Source: Peristeroidobacter agariperforans
Lineage (GTDB): Bacteria; Pseudomonadota; Gammaproteobacteria; Steroidobacterales; Steroidobacteraceae
Length of the DNA stretch: 64,000 nucleotides
Reading direction: 5' to 3'
Assembly (NCBI RefSeq): GCF_004138335.1
Contig: NZ_RYFW01000001.1
Coordinates: forward strand, 3,162,936-3,226,935
Below the pieces are notes generated by a model, which saw nothing but the letters and a program-made list of their open reading frames with translations, did not search any database and was not told the DNA's origin. Shown here piece after piece: positions 52,679 to 60,085 of this stretch (positions within the stretch are counted from its first letter, which is position 1; each line of letters begins with the position of its first letter). A program made the position numbers and the translations under genes.

Positions 52679-54850
52679 ATGCAGTGGAAACGGCAACCAG
52701 CACACCCCGGCCCGCTTGCGACGGCACTTTCGGTCGAAGAGTTCCTCTGGTGTCTGGCCAGTCTCTGCCAGCTCCATCGCCAGCCGTTCGATCACGCGCT
52801 CGTCGCTAGCCAGTATCCCGGTCCGCACACCACGCTGACGCTGATCGAAGCGGCAGGTCAGCTCGGTTTGAAGTGCGGCCTGCGGGCGGAGCAGGCGGGG
52901 GACGTGCGCAGCTGGGCTTTTCCCTGCATTGCCTTTGTTCGCTCCGGAGGCGCAAGCGACGAGCCGCGGCCGACACTTGTGCTACAAGCGGACGCGGAGC
53001 GTGTGCTGTTGTTGAAAGCCGGAGACACGGCGCCAAGCACGCTGCCTTGCAGTTCCTTTGCGGAGATGTTTGCGGGCGAAGTGTTCTTCGCTGCCCCGGC
53101 CGCCAAGGCGACGACGGAAGAGCAGGACGGCGCAGCCTCGCGGGCCTTCGGGTTCCGCTGGTTCGTGCCTGAGTTGCTCAAGTACCGGTCGATATGGCGC
53201 GACGTTCTGCTCGCGTCGTTGGCCATCCAGTTGATGGCGCTAGCTACGCCGTTGTTCACCCAGGTCGTGATCGACAAGGTCGTGGTTCATCACACGATGA
53301 ATACGCTCGTGGTCGTCGGCGTCGCGATGGCCGCTTTCATGGTGTTCTCCTCGATCATGTCCTGGGTGCGGCAGTATCTGATTCTGCACACCGGCAATCG
53401 CATCGACGCCGTGCTCGGCTCCCGCGTCTTCGAGCACCTGATCAAGCTGCCGCTGCGGTATTACGAGAGCCGCCCGACCGGCACGGTCGTGGCGCGACTG
53501 CAAGGCGTCGAGCAGATTCGCGAGTTCATCGCCAGCGCCGCGGTCACCGTGCTGCTCGACTGTCCGTTCCTCCTGATCTTCCTCGCCATCATGTTCTACT
53601 ACAGCGTGCCGCTCACGCTGCTCAGCCTGCTGATTCTGGGCGTGATCATCGCGCTCAGTATCGCGGTCGCACCGATCTTGCGCGACCGGCTCAATCAGCA
53701 GTTCCTGCTAGGCGCGCGCAACCAGGCGTTTCTCACGGAATACATCTCCGGCATGGAGACGCTCAAGTCGTTGCAGATGGAGCCGCAGCTGAAACGCCGC
53801 TTCGGCGACATGCTCGCAACCTATATGAGCGCGGGGTTCAAGACGCGGCAGCTCGGCAACACGTATCACACGCTCGCGCAGCTGCTCGAACAGCTGATGA
53901 CCTTGTCGATTCTGTGCTACGGCGCGTATCTGGTGATGAAGCAGCCGCAGTTCACGATCGGCATGCTCGTGGCTTTTCAGATGTTTGCTGGGCGGCTGTC
54001 GCAGCCGTTGCTCAGGTTGGTGGGCTTGTGGCAGCAGTTTCAACAGGCGGATATCTCCGTGCGCCGGCTCGGCGATTTGATGAATGCGCCCACCGAGCCG
54101 TACTCGGTCGTTCCGCAGCGTGATGTGAGCGGCGGCGCCGGGCGTTTGGAGATGCGGGCGATCGCGTTTCGCTATTCCGAACAACTGCCTTTCTTGTACG
54201 AGAAACTGAGCCTGACCGCTCAGCCCGGACAATGTATCGGCATCATGGGACCGAGCGGCAGCGGCAAGAGCACGCTCGCGAAACTGCTGCAGGGGTTCTA
54301 TTGGCCGTCCGAAGGCCAGATTCTTCTGGACAATCGCGACACGCGCTATCTCTCCGCCAACGAGCTGCGTCAGCACCTCGGCGTCGTGCCGCAGGAAACC
54401 GTGCTGTTCTCGGGCACGGTCTACGAAAACCTGCAGCTCGCCAATCCGCACGCGACGTTCGAGCAGATCGTGCAGGCGTGTCGAATGGCCGAGATTCACG
54501 AGGTCATCGAGAAACTGCCGAAAGGTTATCAGACAGTCATCGGCGAGCGCGGCGTCGGGCTGTCGGGCGGGCAACGCCAGCGGATCGCGATCGCTCGCGC
54601 GCTGTTGAAACGTCCCAAAGTCCTGATCTTCGACGAGGCGATCAGCAGCCTGGATGCGCACACCGCGGAGCAGTTCGGCAAGACCATCAACTCGCTAAAG
54701 GGTCGGGTCACGATCGTGTTCATCACGCATCAGCTGCCGCGCTCGCTCAAGCTCGATGCGGTATATGAAATCGGCAAGCCCGGCGGCGAAGAGAAACGTT
54801 TCGAGATCATTCGCGGACGCGCCGCTGACGGTCCTGCGACAGAGGCTTGA
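52679..54850 (+). CDS. Type I secretion ABC exporter (HlyB-like)
   Basis: Inner-membrane ABC exporter of 723 residues. Domain order: C39-like domain (about 15-140), six-helix transmembrane domain (about 170-450) and ABC domain with Walker A GPSGSGKST, Q-loop VVPQETVLFSG, signature LSGGQRQRIAIARALL, Walker B VLIFDEA and H-loop FITHQ. The C39 catalytic Cys and His positions are replaced (EEFLWCLASLCQLH at the Cys region), as in HlyB, so it should recognise unprocessed RTX substrates rather than cut a leader. It pairs with the HlyD-like gene 2 bases downstream. A TolC-type outer-membrane partner is not in the window. Confidence 0.93.
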   Translation: MQWKRQPAHPGPLATALSVEEFLWCLASLCQLHRQPFDHALVASQYPGPHTTLTLIEAAGQLGLKCGLRAEQAGDVRSWAFPCIAFVRSGGASDEPRPTLVLQADAERVLLLKAGDTAPSTLPCSSFAEMFAGEVFFAAPAAKATTEEQDGAASRAFGFRWFVPELLKYRSIWRDVLLASLAIQLMALATPLFTQVVIDKVVVHHTMNTLVVVGVAMAAFMVFSSIMSWVRQYLILHTGNRIDAVLGSRVFEHLIKLPLRYYESRPTGTVVARLQGVEQIREFIASAAVTVLLDCPFLLIFLAIMFYYSVPLTLLSLLILGVIIALSIAVAPILRDRLNQQFLLGARNQAFLTEYISGMETLKSLQMEPQLKRRFGDMLATYMSAGFKTRQLGNTYHTLAQLLEQLMTLSILCYGAYLVMKQPQFTIGMLVAFQMFAGRLSQPLLRLVGLWQQFQQADISVRRLGDLMNAPTEPYSVVPQRDVSGGAGRLEMRAIAFRYSEQLPFLYEKLSLTAQPGQCIGIMGPSGSGKSTLAKLLQGFYWPSEGQILLDNRDTRYLSANELRQHLGVVPQETVLFSGTVYENLQLANPHATFEQIVQACRMAEIHEVIEKLPKGYQTVIGERGVGLSGGQRQRIAIARALLKRPKVLIFDEAISSLDAHTAEQFGKTINSLKGRVTIVFITHQLPRSLKLDAVYEIGKPGGEEKRFEIIRGRAADGPATEA

Positions 54851-54852
54851 GT

Positions 54853-56226
54853 ATGAAATGGAGCTGGGAGCGCTTCAACCCACGGACGGCGGCGCTGGAT
54901 TTCGCGCCCGAGATCATCGCCGTCCAGCAACGTCCGCCGGCGCCGCTGCCGCGCCTGGTGCTGCACGTTCTGATGATCCTGGTGGCGGTTCTGATCGTGT
55001 GGTCGTTCATCGGCAAGCTGGACATCGTCGCCACCGCGCAAGGCAAGCTGGTGCCGAGCACGTATCTGAAGATCGTGCAGCCGGCCGACTCGGGCGTCGT
55101 CAAGGAGATCCTGGTGCGCGAGGGCGATCATGTGCGCGCCGGGCAACTGCTCCTGCGGCTGGATACAACGATGTCCGCCGCCGACCGCACCATCGTGGCC
55201 AACGAAGTGCAGTTCCGCCGCTTGCAGCTGCGTCGTATCGAAGCCGAAATCAGCGGGCGCGAGATGTCGCTGCGTGCCGGGGAGGTCGCGAGCGGGCTGT
55301 ATCGCGAGGTCGAGATGCAGGCCCGTGCACGCAGCCGAACGTATCAGAACGCATTGGAAGCGGAACGCTCGGCGCTCGCCCAGGCTGAAGAAGAGCTGCA
55401 AAGCTCCCGGGCGCAGGTCGTCAAGCTGGAGCAGGTATTGCCCATACTGAGCGGCGAAGCCGAGTCGCTCGCCGAGCTTGCCAGGAGCGGCCTCGTGCCG
55501 AAGTTTCAATCGGCGGAGAAACTGCGGGAGCGCATCGATGTCGAACAAAATCTCGCGTCCCAGCGTCGCACCGTAGCGAGTCTGGAGGCGCGAGTGGCCG
55601 CGTCGAAGGCTCGCATTGAAAGCGTGACTTCCCAGTATCGCGAACAGTTGTTGACCGAACGTGTGGAAGCCCAGGCCGCATTGGCCAGGGCAGAGCAGGA
55701 GCTTGCCAAACAAGACCATCGCAGCGAGCTGAGCGAGCTGCGCGCGCCGCAGGATGGCGTGATCAAGGACGTTGTGACGTACACGGTGGGCGCCGTCGTC
55801 AGTGCGGGCACCGTGCTCATGAGCCTGGTGCCGGTCGATGAAGAGTTGGTGGCCGAGGTCATGGTCGCCAACGAGGATGTCGGCTTCGTGCGCGAGGGCC
55901 AGACGGTGAAGGTGAAGCTGGCGGCGTTTCCGTTCCAGAAATACGGCATGGTGGATGGAACGGTCGTGCGTATCGCCGCCGATGCGGCGCCGACGCCGAA
56001 TGAAGAAGATTCGCCCGATGAAGAGACCAGCGAGCGTTCTCGCATCTCTCCATACAAGGCCGTGATCAAGCTCGAAAGCCAGCAACTCGTCGCCGGCGAT
56101 TCGCACTGGCCGCTGGTGCCCGGAATGCACGTCGCAGCGGAAATCAAACAGGGCACCCGCACCGTCATGGAATATCTGTTGTCTCCGGTGAGTAAGTCAC
56201 TGCACGAGGCCGCGAGGGAGCGCTAG
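54853..56226 (+). CDS. HlyD-family periplasmic adaptor
   Basis: Membrane fusion protein of 457 residues. Seen: cytoplasmic tail, one transmembrane helix (about 36-56), lipoyl-like strand VVKEILVREGDHVRAGQLLLRLDT, a long coiled coil (about 105-300) for contact with TolC, the second lipoyl half LRAPQDGVIKDVVTYTVGAVV, and a beta-barrel end PFQKYGMVDGTVVRI and PGMHVAAEI. ATG at 54853 with AGAGG upstream; a TTG six bases earlier is in frame. It forms the channel's middle section with the ABC exporter before it and the RTX substrate behind. Confidence 0.92.
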   Translation: MKWSWERFNPRTAALDFAPEIIAVQQRPPAPLPRLVLHVLMILVAVLIVWSFIGKLDIVATAQGKLVPSTYLKIVQPADSGVVKEILVREGDHVRAGQLLLRLDTTMSAADRTIVANEVQFRRLQLRRIEAEISGREMSLRAGEVASGLYREVEMQARARSRTYQNALEAERSALAQAEEELQSSRAQVVKLEQVLPILSGEAESLAELARSGLVPKFQSAEKLRERIDVEQNLASQRRTVASLEARVAASKARIESVTSQYREQLLTERVEAQAALARAEQELAKQDHRSELSELRAPQDGVIKDVVTYTVGAVVSAGTVLMSLVPVDEELVAEVMVANEDVGFVREGQTVKVKLAAFPFQKYGMVDGTVVRIAADAAPTPNEEDSPDEETSERSRISPYKAVIKLESQQLVAGDSHWPLVPGMHVAAEIKQGTRTVMEYLLSPVSKSLHEAARER

Positions 56227-56231
56227 CCGAT

Positions 56232-58862
56232 ATGGCCAAGAGAATAGAAGATGTGGTCCCGCTCAGCCGCGGGGTCGAGTCGGCGCTGCGCGTGCTCGAC
56301 TATTCCAAATCCAACAAGGATTGGTTCGATAGCCGCGAGCTCTATGCCGGTTATCACTCGGTATCGATCGAGGGTCAGCGTTTCAAGGGTCAGCGCGATC
56401 CGGAACAGCGGCTCGCGAAGATTGCCGGCTACGATTTTGCGGGCAAGCGGGTGCTGGATGTGGGCTGCTCGAACGGCGGTCTGTTGCACGCACTGGCGCC
56501 GAAGATCGAGCTTGGCGTCGGCGTCGACTTCAACATCAAGTGCATCAACGCTGCGAACACGCTGCGCGCGGTCAATCGCGCGCACAACTTGAGCTTCTAC
56601 GCCTTCGATCTGGACAAGGAAGATCTGGGAATGCTGCGCGACTTCGTGCTCGGCGAGCCGGTCGACGTATGTTTCTTCCTGAATCTGTCGCTGTGGGTCA
56701 AGCGCTGGCAGGCGGCCTTCGAGACTTGCACCGAATTGACGAAGACCATGATCTTCGAGGCGCATGGCAGCGAGGAACAGCAGCAGGAGCAGCTCACATT
56801 CGTGCGCCGTCTGTACTCGAGCGTCGAGATTCTATCGCGGCAGTCCGATGATGATCCGACCTACGCCAAACGGACTATGTGTCTGTGCGAAGGTAAGCCG
56901 GGCAAGAAATCGTTCCGGGGATTGCCTGCGGTGCGAGATGGATACCTGAGCAACACCCACGAGACCTCCGTGCAGCGGGCCTATGAGAGTGTGTTTCCGA
57001 ACGAGCCTGTGCGCTCCGTCCGCTTGTTCCGCGGCACGCAGGAGAGTGTGGTCGCAGAGATCAACGAAACCTACATCGTCAAATTGCCTCGGCCGGCGCG
57101 CGGTGTGACAGGCATCCAGCTGGAGCAAGCCGTAACGAACTTCGTGCGCGAGCGGCTCGAGGTCGCAGTGCCGGATCTCAGCATTCATACATCGCCGTTG
57201 CTCTTGGCCCGATCTGCGAAGTTGCCGGGCGGCGTGTTCGATAAGGCGCGCTACGAGAAACTCTCCGACGAACACAAGAATGCACTGGCTGCGCAGTTGG
57301 CGCAGGTCATGGTGACGTTGCACTCCATCGGCGCCGACGAAGCGGCACAGGCGGGCATTCACCCGGCGCCCTCTTGGCAACTGTCGACGGCGCTGATCAA
57401 GGAGCAACTGAGTACGGAGACCGATTCAGCCATCACAGCGCTGCTCCAGGTTGTCGTACGGAACCACGAGGCGCTGCAGGTGCCAGCGGGGAATGTGGTG
57501 TTCGGCCATTTCGACCTGCACGGCGGCAACATCCTGGTCGATGAGAATCATCAGCGCGTGACCGCGGTGCTGGACTTCGGCAACTGCAAGTTCGGCGATG
57601 TGCACCAGGACCTGTCGGCGGTGAACCTCAGTTCGCCAGATCTGACGGAACGCATTGCGCGGCGCTATGAAGTCCTGACGCAACGAAAGCTGAACAAGCT
57701 GCTGGTCGAGCACTACACGACGGTTTTCTATCTCAACCTGCTGGCCGGATTGAAACGCAATGGCAGCGACAAATACGCGTACTGGCTGAGTGAGCTCAAT
57801 CGTTGGTACGACCACTTGCTAAAGGAGCGCGCGGTGCTGGCGCTGCGCAAGCGGGGCGGCACTTCCATGCTCAGCGCGAACTGGCGCAAGTGGCTGGCGT
57901 CGAGCCTGATGAAAGGCAGCGCTCCGCACGATCTGCAGCGAACGATGCGAGCGCAGGGTCTTTCTCACGTGGCCGTTGCGGCAGAGCTGCATCTCCTGCA
58001 GCAGCACCCCTATCTGCAAGCAGGCAAGGATATCTATCAGACGCTCGGCAAACGCAATTGGCTGCTGCGTACTTGCGACCGTCTGGCCGCGCTCGATCAG
58101 CGCTACAGCCGACAGGTCGAGGTGCGATCGGCGCCGAGCTTTGACGAGTTCGTGCGTGAGTACTACAGCAAACATCTGCCGGTGGTGCTGACCGGCGCGG
58201 TCGATCACTGGGCAGCCCTTCGCAAGTGGACGCCGCAGTATCTGCGCGACGCTTTCGGCGATCGTCAGATCGAAGTGCAGTTCGGCCGCGACGGCGATCC
58301 GCAATACGAGCGCAACTCCGGCCGGCACAAAAAGAAAATGCTGATGCGTGAGTTCGTCGCGATGGTCGTGGACGGCGGGCGCGCCAACGACTATTACATG
58401 ACGGCCAACAATACTCGCAACAGCCTGGCCAGCCTCGAGGAGCTGTTTGCCGACGTCGGCGACTTTGCGGCCGGCTATCGCGAGGCGGCGACACTTCGCT
58501 CCGGCAATTTCTTCTGGTTCGGACCGCAGGGCACGTTCACGCCGCTCCATCACGATCTCACCAACAACATGCTGGTGCAGATCCTGGGCAGGAAGCGCGT
58601 GACGCTGATTCCAGCGATGCAAGTCCCACACGTTTACAACGACACCGGCGTGTTCAGCGCTGCGGACTATCCGAACTTCGATGAGAAACGTCACCCGATG
58701 ATGAAGAACGTGCGCCCGATCGAGGTGCTGTTGCAGCCGGGCGAGTCGCTGTTCATTCCGGTCGGCTGGTGGCATTGCGTGGAGGCGCTGGATGTTTCCA
58801 TCAGCGTCAGCTTCACCAATTTCAACGCGCCGAATCAGTTCTCGGCGGACTATCCCAGATAA
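56232..58862 (+). CDS. Methyltransferase-kinase-JmjC hydroxylase fusion protein
   Basis: Unusual 876-residue fusion. Residues about 50-215: class I SAM methyltransferase with V74-LDVGCSNGG and acidic VDFN. Residues about 250-540: aminoglycoside-phosphotransferase/CotH-like kinase fold with the ATP lysine in TYIVKLP, catalytic loop H426-F-D428-LHGGN433 and metal-binding D448-FG. Residues about 630-876: JmjC/cupin_8 2-oxoglutarate-Fe(II) hydroxylase with YYSKHLPVVLTGAVDHW, iron ligands H773-x-D775 and H848, and GRKRVTLIP for 2-oxoglutarate. All three active sites look intact. It sits 5 bases after the HlyD stop and before the RTX substrate, so it may modify the secreted protein or a surface carbohydrate. 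Cytoplasmic; no signal peptide. Confidence 0.85.
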   Translation: MAKRIEDVVPLSRGVESALRVLDYSKSNKDWFDSRELYAGYHSVSIEGQRFKGQRDPEQRLAKIAGYDFAGKRVLDVGCSNGGLLHALAPKIELGVGVDFNIKCINAANTLRAVNRAHNLSFYAFDLDKEDLGMLRDFVLGEPVDVCFFLNLSLWVKRWQAAFETCTELTKTMIFEAHGSEEQQQEQLTFVRRLYSSVEILSRQSDDDPTYAKRTMCLCEGKPGKKSFRGLPAVRDGYLSNTHETSVQRAYESVFPNEPVRSVRLFRGTQESVVAEINETYIVKLPRPARGVTGIQLEQAVTNFVRERLEVAVPDLSIHTSPLLLARSAKLPGGVFDKARYEKLSDEHKNALAAQLAQVMVTLHSIGADEAAQAGIHPAPSWQLSTALIKEQLSTETDSAITALLQVVVRNHEALQVPAGNVVFGHFDLHGGNILVDENHQRVTAVLDFGNCKFGDVHQDLSAVNLSSPDLTERIARRYEVLTQRKLNKLLVEHYTTVFYLNLLAGLKRNGSDKYAYWLSELNRWYDHLLKERAVLALRKRGGTSMLSANWRKWLASSLMKGSAPHDLQRTMRAQGLSHVAVAAELHLLQQHPYLQAGKDIYQTLGKRNWLLRTCDRLAALDQRYSRQVEVRSAPSFDEFVREYYSKHLPVVLTGAVDHWAALRKWTPQYLRDAFGDRQIEVQFGRDGDPQYERNSGRHKKKMLMREFVAMVVDGGRANDYYMTANNTRNSLASLEELFADVGDFAAGYREAATLRSGNFFWFGPQGTFTPLHHDLTNNMLVQILGRKRVTLIPAMQVPHVYNDTGVFSAADYPNFDEKRHPMMKNVRPIEVLLQPGESLFIPVGWWHCVEALDVSISVSFTNFNAPNQFSADYPR

Positions 58863-58910
58863 GTGGTGCTCGCGAGCCGGGACCCTGCTCCCGCCTCAGG
58901 AGGTCGTAGC

Positions 58911-59216
58911 GTGAGATTCGTACGCCGATGGCTGGTGTGGCTGCTGTTCTCGCTCGCTGCTTGTGCTGGAGAGTCGCCAGCTCCGGCCGCGGCCGTTGCG
59001 GCGCACGCGGGTGCGTGCGAAGTATCGGACTTTGCCGGCTTCGGGGCTCGGTTCGAGAGTGATGCCGAGTTCCAGCAACGCAACACGAAATCGCCGCTGC
59101 AGAAGCTGATCGTCGACGCCATGGCAGACCCGGCGCCTGAACCTGTGGAATCGGTCGTGACGCTGTCGGTACGGGAGATAACTGCGAGACATCGGTTTCG
59201 CAGCGCTCGATGCTAG
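58911..59216 (+). CDS. Small lipoprotein 1
   Basis: Predicted lipoprotein of 101 residues; family not certain. A GTG start at 58911 follows CAGGAGG seven bases upstream; the reading upstream of it is an unlikely extension. Seen: signal RRWLVWLLFSLAAC with lipobox Cys18, Ala/Pro-rich linker, and a short domain FAGFGARFESDAEFQQRNTKSPLQKLIV that resembles the start of DUF4348-like domains. The domain seems cut short and ends in a basic tail (RHRFRSARC), so a frameshift or truncation is possible. Position before the RTX gene makes it a candidate accessory or immunity protein. Confidence 0.6.
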   Translation: MRFVRRWLVWLLFSLAACAGESPAPAAAVAAHAGACEVSDFAGFGARFESDAEFQQRNTKSPLQKLIVDAMADPAPEPVESVVTLSVREITARHRFRSARC

Positions 59217-59242
59217 AAGTTTCAAGTCGAGGTATTCGTGTC

Positions 59243-59713
59243 GTGCGATACATCTTGCTCGCTGTCACCGGTTGCTTGCTGCTGAGCGGTTGCGGGTTGT
59301 CTCGTGACCCCGTGCCGCTGCGCCTCGAGCTGCCGTTGCGCGAGCTCGCCAATCGAACGGTGGAGACGCCGATCGAAATCGAATATCGCTGCGTGTACGA
59401 GCTGACTCTGCGTCTGCACCATCGAGAGGGGCGCATGCGCGAGTACGAGGCTCTGCTGGTGAACAAAGAATTGCCGGTCGAGATGCGCGTGGAGTTGCGC
59501 AATGAGGCAGCCCAGCCAGTGTTGCAAAAATCGGTTCGCGCCAAGCATTTCGGCGAGAGCCCGACGCTCTCCAGCTTTGCAATCGCCAGCACGATTCTGG
59601 AGCCGGGCAAATATCAGCTGACGATTGCGAGCGGGGATATTCCATCGCAGTTGCTATCGGCTCTTGCAGAGCTGGTCGTGCAACAGCCGCCCAAAACCCT
59701 GTGTCCGAAGTGA
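59243..59713 (+). CDS. Small lipoprotein 2 (DUF5625-like)
   Basis: Lipoprotein of 156 residues. Seen: signal RYILLAVTGCLLLSGC with lipobox LSGC, then a beta-rich domain: PLRLELPLRELANRTVETPIEIEYRCVYELTLRLHH, LPVEMRVELRNEAAQPVLQKSV and FAIASTILEPGKYQLTIAS. The strand order recalls the DUF5625/Tli4-type immunity lipoproteins of interbacterial toxins, a weak match. GTG at 59243 preferred because it starts the lipoprotein signal; an ATG at 59210 is in frame. It lies just upstream of the RTX protein with the predicted amidase-like N-terminus. Confidence 0.65.
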   Translation: MRYILLAVTGCLLLSGCGLSRDPVPLRLELPLRELANRTVETPIEIEYRCVYELTLRLHHREGRMREYEALLVNKELPVEMRVELRNEAAQPVLQKSVRAKHFGESPTLSSFAIASTILEPGKYQLTIASGDIPSQLLSALAELVVQQPPKTLCPK

Positions 59714-59716
59714 GAG

Positions 59717-60085
59717 ATGAGCATGAGTAGCGAGAACAAACGCGCCGCATTGGCACAGAAAGTGATATCCGACGATCCCTCGGCGATTCGTGAGGAACAT
59801 CGCGATAACGTGCTCAAAGGAGTTGTCGCAGTCGGCATGACGCCCTTCGAGGCGCGGCTCGCGGGCGGCGCTTTCACCTATCACGTCAAGGCCGATCCGG
59901 CCGTGTGGCCGCGCGGTGCCAACCCGATGCGAGTGCTGGAGGCGCAGACCCTGCAGCCCGACGCCAGCGTCATCGCCATGACGTTTCGTAACTCGACCCA
60001 GTTTGCGACGGCTGGCGCCGTCTCGTTCACTGTTGAATTTTCACAAGGCCGTGTCGCTCAGATCACAACAAAGGAAGTTGAATAA
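59717..60085 (+). CDS. Small conserved-looking protein before RTX gene
   Basis: Protein of 122 residues, family not recognised and no signal peptide, so probably cytoplasmic. Seen: helical N-terminus ALAQKVISDDPSAIREEHRDNVLKG, then VAVGMTPFEARLAGGAFTYHVKADPAVWP, RVLEAQTLQPDASVIAMTFRNSTQF and a VSFTVEFSQGRVAQITTKEVE end, a beta-sheet pattern. GMTxxEAxxxxG recalls BamE/SmpA-like repeats. The stop shares a base with the RTX start (TAATG), so the two are translated together; a chaperone, adaptor or immunity role for the RTX N-terminal domain is possible. Confidence 0.7.
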   Translation: MSMSSENKRAALAQKVISDDPSAIREEHRDNVLKGVVAVGMTPFEARLAGGAFTYHVKADPAVWPRGANPMRVLEAQTLQPDASVIAMTFRNSTQFATAGAVSFTVEFSQGRVAQITTKEVE

